Shown: positions 23,201 through 31,818 of the stretch, one piece after another
Position numbering within the stretch: the first letter of the stretch is position 1
How the letters are laid out: every line of letters begins with the position of its first letter
Source of the DNA: Lophium mytilinum
Taxonomy: Eukaryota > Ascomycota > Dothideomycetes > Mytilinidiales > Mytilinidiaceae
Length of the DNA stretch: 64,000 bases
Assembly: GCA_010093605.1 (NCBI GenBank)
Contig: MU004182.1
Span: 1,459,032 to 1,523,031 of the forward strand
Reading direction: 5' to 3'
Notes under the pieces: generated by a model
Told to the model about the DNA's origin: nothing
Database searches by the model: none
Seen by the model: the letters and a program-made list of their open reading frames with translations, nothing else
Translations under genes and position numbers: made by a program

Positions 23201-24211
23201 CAACTTGGAGATCGAGTGTAAACAACTCCAGCAACGCCAGGACGAACTTACCAGCTGCGATCGTGAGGAGCTCGAAGCAGCACGCGAGCAACTCGTTGCA
23301 TTCGAGGATGACATCGAGCAGAAGAGACGTCTTGTAGCATCTTTGAAGCAAGACTTGGTTGAGAAGGAATCTCGTATCGAAGCTGCGAAAGCCCGGAAGA
23401 TGGAATGTGCAGAGGAAATCAAAGCCGCCGATCGTGTAAGAGAGGAATGCCGCGGATGGTCCGCGTCTGAGGTGAACGCATTGAAAGGTAAGAGACTACA
23501 CTCATCATTGCACAGCCTATATAACTGACGATTTGTATAGCGAAAGTCACAGCTCTTGAGGAAGCTCATGGATGGAGCATCACGTCCGCTTCTTCCAGCC
23601 CTTCGACCATCACAATGACGCATCTCAATGATCTAGAGCTCTATTTCTATCCAGAGTCCTTTGCAACTGGCAAGAATACGCCGAACGGCTCCATATCGCT
23701 GAGTTACGTGGGCGACTCGGCAACACCACACCCGAGGCCGATGACGACAAGCAAGCGCTTCTTCCTCCAACTTCTTCGGGCACACCTTCAATGCCTTCCG
23801 CAGTCCGAGACACGCATTCCCGATCTTTTGAAGGTTATCAAAAACGGCTGGGCCACCGCTCGAGCTGTCGCCGAGGGTGTCCAATGTCTCTCGCACACCT
23901 ACATCACGGAAGAGTCAATTCTCTCAGACGAGCGCATTGCCATCCGCTCAGCCATGCTTCTTCCAACTCTCCAAACCAAAGTCAAGGTCACCTTCGAGGT
24001 CGGCGTTGGCATTGGGAATGATGGGGTTGAAACAAGCGTCAGCACAAAGGCGGAGGTCGTCTACGGGGAGAAGTACAAAGAAGACAAGATGAGGGAGTTC
24101 CTGAGCCAGTATGTTGGGGATAGCGTGAAAGCGGAGGAGGAGATGAAGGTTTGGGCAGATGCCGTGCTGGACCTAGCAAATAGGCTGAGATCGAGGGGAC
24201 GGAAGGGGTAA
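20239..24211 (+). CDS. SPC7: Kinetochore scaffold Spc7/KNL1 (Spc105)
   Basis: It is the outer-kinetochore KMN network subunit that recruits Bub1/Bub3 and protein phosphatase 1. Exons 20239-20421, 20477-20564, 20621-22818, 22866-23487 and 23541-24211 give 1253 residues. Soon after the second intron comes RRRVSFAPEATLHTWD, in which RVSF is the PP1 docking motif and the rest is diagnostic of fungal Spc7. MELT-type repeats follow: SMDITRAVGK (about residue 353), SMDLTMALGK (378), TMDLTMAIGG (445), TMDFTMVLGG (478) and SMEFTTVLGG (511). Ser/Pro/Lys-rich linkers with many Cdk-like sites come next, then MDRIPLQEFLDMTNIRFMDLT at the Spc7 core. A coiled coil spans about residues 900-1030. The C-terminal RWD-like domain has TMTHLNDLELYFYP and ends in basic residues. 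The exon-3 C-terminal join gives YQHACHELKRYISGG. Confidence 0.95.
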
Positions 24212-24800
24212 CGAGTTTTGGGCGAGAGGTTCCGTTGGTATTGGTAATGCTTTATGAGTTTTGATGATGGTAGGGGGTTTTTGGCGGCTTGTTGGTATGA
24301 TGCTCTTATTAGTTATGAATACCCTGGTCACTCTTTGGCTCATGAGCTCTTCGATTACGCGTTTGTGCACTTATTGGGTGTGATACGTCTTCTCTGATTT
24401 GCTTCTATTCATCATGGTGAAATTCTCTGTATCGCAAATTACCGAGTCAAGCAGTCATCCTACAACTGCTTTGATCATTCCGCACCAACTCGAAATGTTT
24501 CAAGTTAGGCCCGCAAGGCAAGGCCGCTGCTGGCCCCGAGGGCGCCAGACGTTAGGATGAAATATGGTGAATTCGCTCTACTCGTACGGGAAGCTTTCTC
24601 CCTTGAGCTCTTACTGACAGACTAACTATTGTGCTAGGTAAGCTGGTTTGGAGAAGGTTTGCTAACACGAATGAACAAAATACTGAGCGTTGAGAAGATT
24701 ATATGCTCTTTCCCGCCTCATTCAATCTGGTTCTGGCTCTGCCTGCTCTTCCTTATCATTGCCCTGTACGATATAGCTTTTTTGCCATGATCTGTAATGC
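24212..24800. other. Intergenic between convergent SPC7 and a Cys-rich membrane protein
   Basis: 589 bp with no supported gene. It contains the 3' ends of both neighbours. Confidence 0.5.
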
Positions 24801-25887
24801 CTAGCCGCAGTGTGCGACTGGTCCCTCACACTGTGAATTTACGCATTCGCTGAGAAGACTGACCGAAACCCCATCAGCATTGCAATAATACAATGCTTCG
24901 GATACATAGTTGCTCCAACCTAAATTTAGATTGGTAAGCTTGCATTCCATAAAACCTACTAAACGGATGATAGGAGATTCGGAGCCACTCACCAAGGTCA
25001 TTACCAAGATACCAGCCACAGTAAGTGAAGGAAGATCTACACGCTGTCCCTGCGACAGGTGACGGAGGGGCGTTGGCTGTGGTACCGCAGTGTGCGGTGG
25101 GCCCCTCACACTGTGACCCTACGCATTCGCTGAGCAGATTGACTGACAGCCCGCCAGCATTGCAGTAATACAATGCCGTAGATGTATAGTCGCTCCAGCC
25201 TAAGGTTTAGCTTAGTAAGTCTGGACTATAAAGAGCTTGCTGAGTAGATAACAGGAGATTCGGAGTTACTCACCAAGGTCATCACCGAGATACCAGCCAC
25301 AGTAAGTGTCGGAGGATGTGCACGCCGTCCCTGCGATAGGTGATGGAGCCGCGGTGGCTGTGGTAGCTGAGCCGATGGTACTGCTGGTTGATGGTGATAA
25401 TGATGATGATGAAAGAGCAGCAGTGGTAGCTGTGCTTGCTGAATTGATAGTACTGCTGAATGATGATGAGGAGGTAGCAGTGCTTGCGGAGTTGATAGTA
25501 CCGCTGGAAGATGGCGATGGAATAACGACTTTGTCCGAGTTTGATCTTGGGTCATTGGTTAGTCTTCCTTTTGAACACTTGTCTAACACTCCTGCTTTCC
25601 ACTGACTTCGCGTTTTTCGCTGCCAGCGAGCCGCCTACACCTCCGCCCACAGCGGCAGCTATGACAACTAGAGCTAACACGGCAAGAAGCCAGAACGTAG
25701 TCCTTCGTAGACCCAAGATCGTTGTTTTGTTACTCGTTCTGTCCCCTAGACCCCCGCTTTCGCCCTCTTTTGTAGCTGCATAAGTAGGAGGGGCAAGATA
25801 CTGAGGCTGAGGATATGCTGCATGGTGTCCCGGATAGTATTCAAGACCAGGTTGTTCAAGGGCTTGAGGAAGTTTTGAACCTGACAT
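24801..25887 (-). CDS. Single-pass membrane protein with duplicated Cys-rich extracellular domain
   Basis: I do not recognise a named family member, but the architecture is common in filamentous fungi. Exons 25887-25607, 25545-25274, 25199-24993 and 24919-24801 give 292 residues. A cytosolic Pro/Tyr-rich tail of about 65 residues ends in TTILGLRRTTFWLL. One membrane helix follows (LAVLALVVIAAAVGGGVGG), then GSLAAKN and a Ser/Thr/Ala-rich stalk of about 70 residues likely to be O-glycosylated. After it come two copies of a Cys domain. Each copy has GTAC-x-SS, TYCGWYLG-x-DLG, a phase-1 intron, W-x-x-Y, LYYCNA, LLSECV and SQCEGP-x-AHCG. The start at 25887 (MSGSKLP) is the first ATG; the frame is open further upstream only from a TTG. 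The role is unknown; a wall-associated or sensing protein is conceivable but not shown. Confidence 0.8.
24808..25367. repeat. Tandem genomic duplication, period 280 bp, two copies
   Basis: The interval 24808-25087 aligns with 25088-25367 at a fixed offset of 280 bp. Matching landmarks include the CAGTGTGCG start, the CACACTGTGA stretch, ACGCATTCGCTGAG, ATACAATGC, the intron with its branch and acceptor, and the CTGTGG stretch. Each unit carries one Cys-rich domain together with its intron. Confidence 0.9.
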
Positions 25888-26349
25888 TACAAGAGCCTGA
25901 GAACAAGTCAAGAATGCACAAAGCTGAAGAAGAGAGAAAACTGCCCATCGTAAGTCCGCGGCCAACGGCTCTTATCACCTACAAAGTCGACAGGGCCTAG
26001 AATCTAAGGTGCAGTTGCATCTAAGAATCCCTGCTTTTAGTATCCAATTGATGGTGGCGATGTTCAGCCTTGCAGCGCCTTTTCAGCCACTCCTCGTACA
26101 GCTGCACGCTTTCAGACTAAGTTTTACTAGCTTGTCCCACATGACCAACGCCGATTGCCAGAAGAAGCAATGATCTTTTTGAAGCTATCAATCTCGAGCC
26201 TGAAGTACGATGATATTCTGTTGCATGTCGGACTGATGAGATCTTAAAATAAAGCAAAGGGGTATCTATTTCATATGTAAACGCTGTCAAAAGCAAAAGG
26301 AATGTCATTCGTTGAGGACCACCTGTCACCACTCAAAAGCTGCCCGGGC
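25888..26349. other. Intergenic, promoter of the Cys-rich membrane protein
   Basis: 462 bp between two minus-strand genes with no supported feature. An antisense open frame overlaps its edge but has no domain. Confidence 0.45.
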
Positions 26350-27753
26350 TCAGCCTCTTCTCGTTGATCCACACGCTCCACACGTGCCGGCATCTCCAGC
26401 GTTGATGAACTTGCTACCTTGGCAGACATTGCTGCGGCATCGCCAATGGTGAGGAACGAGGCTTGTGTTTAGGACGTTGGAGCATACCACGCAGGTGAGA
26501 GCGGTGCTATCGTTGGCGAAGGAGCATATCGGGCAATCTAATGGTTGTGTCTGAGGGTTTGATTGAGGGCTGGGTTTGTAGCTTGTAGAGTTGGTCCTTG
26601 GACGGGTTTTGTAGATTTCGTCAAGATGAATGACGTTTGGTGATGGCGTAGCAGGAACTGAAGGCTGTAGTAGGCTTCTTTTACCCTCGCCTTTGGCTAA
26701 AGCAGATGCATTCAAGGTTGTCTTCTGATGCGCCTGGCGCTCTGCTGAGATTTTCGGATCCTGTGAAGCACTTTTACAGTCGTCCATATGATGGAGCTCG
26801 TTCATCTCGCGTCGTGCGTTGCCATCATTGTCATCTTCCCCTTCGCAAATCTTGACCAAGCTATGGCCCTCTTCGTCCGTCATCTTGGTACCATCCACAT
26901 CTATCGCAGCGTCTACGTTGTCCAATTCATAGTAATCCTCGTCGGTCTCGCTGTCTGAATCCTCCACCTTGATAGACACTTCTTCCTTGACCTCCTCCTT
27001 TTTGACAGGTTCGAACCTTGCCAGAGCAGCGGCCGCCCTCAATTCCCTTCCTCTGGCGCTTCCAGCCACCCTAGGCTTCCCCTTCTTGGCCACGCCGCCC
27101 TCCAGCTTCACCCTTGTTCCTTCATTATCTCCTAACGCCTTGCCGCCTTCTCCAAACTTCTTCAGAATTCTCCTCTGCTTCCTCTCTGCATAACTGACCT
27201 TCTCTTTGTCTTTCTTGGCCCGGCCTCTCTTTTTCCTTCTTCCATACGTGCCACCACACAAATGTTCAGGCACATCCCTCTCCTCCCCCCCAGCATGCTC
27301 AATGTCCCCATCTAGCAGATGTCTGCCCGGACCCCACATGCCCTCCCCTGTGTAACCTCTTCCCCACAGCCCCCTCAAATCCACCGCATACGCATCCCGA
27401 ACCTTCCAAAATGCCTTAGAGTGATTCATCTCCTTACAGTGCGCCAGCTCGTGGACCATGACCATCTCCACATATCGGAGACTCAGCCATCGCCCTTGCC
27501 GATCCTTGAGGACCAGCTGGATCACCTCGCCAGCATTGAAGTTGCGGCCGACAAACTCATTATTCGGCGGGAATTCTTCGAGGGCTTGTACGAGGATGCG
27601 GTGGGCTTTCATGAAAGGGTAGCAGATGGCGGCGACTCGGGAGAGGATGAGCGTGGCGGTTTCGGCGGTCGGGCCGGGAAGGGGCTTGATGAAGTTAATG
27701 AGCGCGTTGGGGCGCTGGGTGCGCTCGTTGATGCGCTCGAAGCCAAGAGGCAT
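26350..27753 (-). CDS. WLM-domain metalloprotease (Wss1/SPRTN-like)
   Basis: It is probably a DNA-dependent zinc protease of the Wss1 group, which removes DNA-protein crosslinks and acts on SUMO- or ubiquitin-marked substrates. One exon encodes 467 residues. The WLM domain covers about residues 1-190, with the zinc site MVHELAHCKEMNHSKAFW and the upstream GEVIQLVLKDRQGRWLSLRY. A Lys/Arg-rich linker follows (around GRRKKRGRAKKDK), then an acidic stretch with VKVEDSDSETDEDYY. A hydrophobic-acidic motif, VIHLDEI, sits near residue 375 and could bind SUMO. Two C-terminal Cys motifs are visible: a RanBP2-like finger (DCPIC...TCVVC) and a second Cys set (WRCRSNVC...CGACG). The His-Glu-x-x-His catalytic triad residues are all present. 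The start ATG at 27753 gives the normal MPLGFERINER N-terminus. Confidence 0.93.
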   Translation of the reverse strand: MPLGFERINERTQRPNALINFIKPLPGPTAETATLILSRVAAICYPFMKAHRILVQALEEFPPNNEFVGRNFNAGEVIQLVLKDRQGRWLSLRYVEMVMVHELAHCKEMNHSKAFWKVRDAYAVDLRGLWGRGYTGEGMWGPGRHLLDGDIEHAGGEERDVPEHLCGGTYGRRKKRGRAKKDKEKVSYAERKQRRILKKFGEGGKALGDNEGTRVKLEGGVAKKGKPRVAGSARGRELRAAAALARFEPVKKEEVKEEVSIKVEDSDSETDEDYYELDNVDAAIDVDGTKMTDEEGHSLVKICEGEDDNDGNARREMNELHHMDDCKSASQDPKISAERQAHQKTTLNASALAKGEGKRSLLQPSVPATPSPNVIHLDEIYKTRPRTNSTSYKPSPQSNPQTQPLDCPICSFANDSTALTCVVCSNVLNTSLVPHHWRCRSNVCQGSKFINAGDAGTCGACGSTRRG

Positions 27754-28428
27754 GGTGGGACGTGGGTTTGGTGATAGAGGATGGAAAGATGCAGGTGGCG
27801 CGGTTCAGCCTTGCCGTCGTTTGGCGCGTGGGTGACGCGAGATCATTCTTGCACTTTGTCCAACCGCCCCTCTAAAACAACGTAACCAACATCATCACAA
27901 GTACTGCCATCTCAGCCATTGCTCTCTTCGCAATGGTTCAAACCAATCGAACAATCCCAGTTCAGTCCGTAGACGTCGTCTGGTATGCTGAGAGAGCCCC
28001 GATTAGATGATAGCAATTCTGCCAATGCTAGGCAAGGTATCGAACGCTCGGAGTCTAGGAAACAGAAAATGCACTGCAGTACACAACTGCGATGAGGGTG
28101 CCTCAGAAGGCTAAGCCTGCTAATCATTGTTAGAGATAACCTCCTTTTCTTTCCGGCTTGCTTCTTTGGTTACATTGTTCAATATAATTTGTCTGTCTCA
28201 TCATCCGTCAACTATGCAGTATAACTTTCTCCACATTGTATACGGCGCTCAGCTGCCTATAAGTTGCCATTCGGCACCTATCGTTGCGGCTTCGTCACAC
28301 ACTTTGAAACCTTGAACTACCCATACCCAGTTACCTACCCAGAAGGCGCTGCTCGAGCAGCCATCCCAACAGAACTGTCCCACCAAGAAGTCGGTGCTCG
28401 ACCAGCCATCCCAACAGCACTTTCAGCA
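27754..28428. promoter_or_regulatory. Divergent upstream region, WLM protease / RING-like protein
   Basis: The 675 bp separate two diverging genes. In its right part the frame of the RING-like protein stays open upstream of the first ATG and carries a 45 bp repeat, so an unrecognised upstream exon is possible. Nothing else was recognised. Confidence 0.45.
28348..28424. repeat. Imperfect direct repeat, 45 bp period
   Basis: A stretch of about 32 bases at 28348 (GCTGCTCGAGCAGCCATCCC...) recurs at 28393 (GGTGCTCGACCAGCCATCCC...) with a few substitutions. The period is 15 codons and it keeps the reading frame of the gene downstream. Confidence 0.8.
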
Positions 28429-29478
28429 ATGGCACCGGATCCCAGCAAACAAGATGCCCCTGAAGTCCTGACGGCCCTCGAGAATCCTAAATATCCAAGA
28501 CAACTCCTGCATATTGAGGAAACCCTGGAACGTAAGTACGAGGATGCTATGTCCCGCTTTGAGAAAGAAGTCCTCCGGTGGAAGAGCCTAGGTCTAACCG
28601 TGCGTCTATTGATGAAATTCAATGTAACGCCCAGACCTACACGAGAAGACATGTTGAAGTGGGATCTTCCCGCAAATATCTCCTTGGATACATTCTGCAA
28701 AGAAGCGTCAGCTCTTCTTGATATGAAGATCGAGACCATGGCTGCGTTCCAGGCCGTCGTGAAACACAACAGGGAACATGAGTCAGAGAATCGTGTAGAG
28801 ACTGTAGCGTTTATGCTGTGGCGCCTCCGTGCGCTTTACCGGCAGCTAGCGACCGATACCACATTTGGTGTCGAGAAAGCTCCTACCAAGGCGGCAGAAG
28901 TCTTTGAGGGTTACACAAGGAGGACGGCGATCAGACTCTACAACGAGTTTCATAAGGTAAGCAGTGCCCTGTTCACCGCAGACCCCAACAGGTTCACAGC
29001 GGAGACCGTGATGGAGAACGCTGATCCCGATATTCAGAACCTCAACGGAATTGCCACTGAGATGCTTCTAACTGAAGCAAATGCTGATGTGTGTCCGATT
29101 TGTTTGGAAACGTGGAACTCAGAACACATTCCGTATAGGCTCGACAAGTGCAAACATATCGTCGGCGAACTTTGCATGGTAACATGGTTGAATTCAGCAC
29201 GCCGGACCTCGAACCTCTGCGTAAAATGTCGCGCCGAAATCATGGAGCTTCGACCACGCCGGCCGAAGCCGGCTCGAGTCCAACGTATGCTAGCAGTACT
29301 ATTCACTCTTCTAGAGGAATTGTACTACATCTTCGGCCTTTACAAGCCAGTGCGGACTGAATGGCTGTGGACGTTGAAGTATATCGAGGACAACGTCCGT
29401 TTCATGAGAGACGACCCTGAAACCAATGCAGCTTGGGCGGCCGGCTACAGGGTCGCTTTCATTCCAATACCTCATTGA
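28429..29478 (+). CDS. RING-like zinc finger protein, uncharacterised
   Basis: A single open frame gives 349 residues from the first ATG (MAPDPSKQDAPEV). The N-terminal two thirds are helical and charged and not recognised. Near residue 220 lies a RING-type motif: CPICLETW, then DKCKHIVGELC and WLN, then LCVKCRAEI. The pattern is C-x2-C, C-x-H-x5-C and C-x2-C. The usual fifth ligand after the His is a Gly, a variant that I recall from many fungal RING proteins. This suggests a ubiquitin ligase-like role, but the substrate and partners are unknown. The C-terminal 110 residues contain a Leu/Phe-rich helix (RMLAVLFTLLEELYYIFGLY). The frame remains open for about 55 codons upstream of the chosen Met, so the true N-terminus may be longer or spliced. 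Confidence 0.7.
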   Translation: MAPDPSKQDAPEVLTALENPKYPRQLLHIEETLERKYEDAMSRFEKEVLRWKSLGLTVRLLMKFNVTPRPTREDMLKWDLPANISLDTFCKEASALLDMKIETMAAFQAVVKHNREHESENRVETVAFMLWRLRALYRQLATDTTFGVEKAPTKAAEVFEGYTRRTAIRLYNEFHKVSSALFTADPNRFTAETVMENADPDIQNLNGIATEMLLTEANADVCPICLETWNSEHIPYRLDKCKHIVGELCMVTWLNSARRTSNLCVKCRAEIMELRPRRPKPARVQRMLAVLFTLLEELYYIFGLYKPVRTEWLWTLKYIEDNVRFMRDDPETNAAWAAGYRVAFIPIPH

Positions 29479-29622
29479 GTGCCTGTGGGTGACGGAATGA
29501 CTGGAGTTTCTAGGTGCCTAGGCGGCTAGCAAGAGTCTTCCAACCACCTCAACCACCTGCAACCTGAGTGGATACTTCACTTTCATTCCGCAGGCAATCC
29601 TGTTTTCATATGTTTAAGTACT

Positions 29623-29657
29623 TAGGCGTTCAGGCGTTCAGGCGTTTAGGCGTCAGG
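29623..29657. repeat. Short tandem repeat, 8 bp unit
   Basis: The unit CAGGCGTT and close variants (TAGGCGTT, TAGGCGT) occur about four times in a row. Confidence 0.85.
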
Positions 29658-29810
29658 TAAAGTAACCCTTCCTACCTCAAATTGAATTTTCCTTCAAAAA
29701 TCCTCCCTACTTGCCACTGAATCAAACAAATTGACTTCCCCTTGTTTTCTAAACTCTTCCAAGTTAAATCAATCACCATATTGAGATGACTTGCCACACG
29801 ACTTCTAGTC

Positions 29811-29978
29811 ATGACGGCCGACGGCAAGCCGCGCTGGAGCATCGGCGGCCGCTGGAACGACAAGATTTACGCCCGCCTCACCCCCGGCTACGAGGACAGC
29901 GTCGTCCACCCGACCAACACCTCGGGCCTGAAGCCCGACGAGAACAAGGCCTTCCTCGTTTGGGAGTGCACTGAATAA
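29811..29978 (+). pseudogene. Relic exon of an oxysterol-binding protein (OSBP/Osh) gene
   Basis: A 55-codon frame, much richer in GC than its flanks, reads as the late part of an OSBP-related lipid-transfer protein. The landmarks are WSIGGRWNDKIYARLTPGYE and, 25 residues later, KAFLVWEC; in full-length family members these lie near the end of the ligand-binding domain. The rest of the protein (EQVSHHPP signature, PH domain) is absent on either side. Just upstream is a splice-acceptor-like CTTCTAG, as if an exon had been copied with its intron edge. The frame ends at TAA after ECTE, where a functional protein would continue. I take it as a transposed or residual fragment; expression as a micro-gene is unlikely. 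Confidence 0.75.
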
Positions 29979-30500
29979 TGATTATGTATCAAAGAAGGTG
30001 AACGGCTTCGCAAGTGCGCTACCCTCACTGAAAATGACAAAAGTATCCGAAGATGTAAATGTAGACTAGTTCTAAATCCGAGGACAGCGTTCGGCGATAG
30101 GAATGGCCTGCTGTAGCTGACAAATGGAGTTGTGGCAGCATGGCTAAAGTTGTAATCTCCGGCCCCTACAAGTCACGTAAACACTCCATAAGTTCCTTGA
30201 AGGTGATGTTTGTTATCCTGAGAGATGATCGATGCCATGTTGAGAAGCCCGCGCGGGTGTTCCGATTGAGATTAGTGCATGTGCTAAAATCAACTATCGT
30301 CGCCGCTAGTCAGACACGCTAACGTGCAGCCCGCGTAATCCAACCCGATTGCATTCACAAGCTGCTAGCGATGGACTCCGCAGCTCACAGTTGGTTGATA
30401 CTGTCGCCGTATTAGCAAGAATTCCGAGTCCTAATATCTTTCAAATTACAAATCATCTCGGCCGGTCAAAATGCAGCTCCGGAGAGCTGGTTGTTGCATC

Positions 30501-30506
30501 TATAAG
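30501..30506 (+). promoter_or_regulatory. TATA-like site upstream of the NmrA-like gene
   Basis: TATAAG lies 100 bp before the ATG at 30601, in a spacing usual for fungal TATA elements. This is position-based inference. Confidence 0.35.
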
Positions 30507-30600
30507 AGCGGCCGAGCTCCGTTCTTTTGAGAGCCTTCACATCGGTTTCTTCTTCTTTACCAATACATCTATCTTTTTACCCCATCCCAAACAATACGAA

Positions 30601-31695
30601 ATGGTTGTTGTTGCAGTTATTGGAGGGACGGGGGCTCTGGGCAAGACAATAGTTCACGCGCTCAAAGAGGATGGAAAGCACGAGAGTATTGTGCTCACTC
30701 GAAAGGTAAGCATTTACGCGGGACTTTATTATATTCGTGGTCTGGATGCTGATCAGTGGCAGGTCCCAGAAGGGGGGAGTGCTGTTCCAATTTTTGCTGT
30801 CGATTACAACAACGTCGAGCAGCTCACCAAGATCTTGACTGCGAAAAATGTTCACACTGTGATTTCCACCATCACAATGCTCGACGGGACAGCAGCGCAA
30901 GCAGAGATCAACTTCGTGGCAGCGGCAGCTAAGTCATCAACTACAAAGCGTTTCGTGGCGAGCAGTTGGGGCACCGCCTCACCAAAGGACAAGTGAGTGA
31001 TGGATGAATAACTCCGAGACAAGGCTGTGGCTAACATCACCGTCTGCCAGATCTTTGCGGCTACCAGTGAATACATTCCGAGAGCAAAGCATCGAAGCCC
31101 TTCGCAAGACCGACCTCGAATGGACGCAGTTTCATGACGGCCTCTTCCTCGACTACTATGGCATGCCGCACGTTGAAACCTATCTCACTCCACTGGTATT
31201 TGCCGTAGACATAGCCAACAAAACGGCTGCCATTCCTGGCGCCACTGGCGATGAGCCGATTGCCTTTACCTACACTAAGGACTTGGGCAAATTCGTGGTT
31301 GCAGCGCTGAGCTTGCCAAAGTGGGATGAGGCTTTGCATTGCTATAGCGACTATGCATCGTTGAACCAGGTGATTCAGATTGCCGAGGAGATGACTGGTG
31401 AGCATCACGGCCCCAGCAAAGTTAAGGAAACTAACGGTGAGCAGGGAGCAAGTTCAAAGTCACCTATGACTCGGTTGAGAAGCTTCAGCGTGGCGAGATC
31501 ACCGAGCTTCCGTCCCACCCAGACTCGTATGAGTACTTTCCAAAGCCAGATCTCGCAGGGTTGTTGGCCAAGTTCGGGTTGTGGGTCGTCAATGGCCTCA
31601 TGTATGTTCCAAAAGAGGGGTCCTTGAACGAGCGATTTCCAGAGATCACTACCACGACGGTCAAAGAAGTGGTGGGTGCTTGGAAAGGCAAGTGA
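30601..31695 (+). CDS. NmrA-like / isoflavone reductase-like NAD(P)-binding protein
   Basis: This is an atypical short-chain dehydrogenase of the NmrA family, which either reduces small phenolic substrates or senses NAD(P). Exons 30601-30705, 30763-30992, 31051-31397 and 31445-31695 give 310 residues. The N-terminus VVVAVIGGTGALGKTIVHAL holds the GxxGxxG dinucleotide motif. VISTITMLDGTAAQAEINFV and KRFVASSWG follow the usual fold, in the place where catalytic SDRs carry Tyr-x3-Lys, which is not evident here. Later segments include TDLEWTQFHDGLFLDYYG and FTYTKDLGKFVVAAL, typical of the isoflavone reductase branch. The C-terminal helical part ends in VKEVVGAWKGK. It converges on a Zn2Cys6 regulator with only 123 bp between the stop codons. 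The substrate is unknown. Confidence 0.9.
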
Positions 31696-31818
31696 ATGGT
31701 CCACCACTAGATCTGCGATTTAAGGCCCAAACTGTGGAAAGATATGAGAATGAGGTATGGTAGTGGTGCAATGTAGCTGACAGAGATGAACTTTTCATTC
31801 CATCACTCGATGCAATGT

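Larger units (their letters stand above)
29479..30600. other. Intergenic with relics and short repeats
   Basis: This 1.1 kb lies between two plus-strand genes. It holds a 35 bp tandem repeat and a relic exon of an oxysterol-binding protein gene, both listed separately. A TATA-like site precedes the NmrA-like gene. No other gene was supported. Confidence 0.5.
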
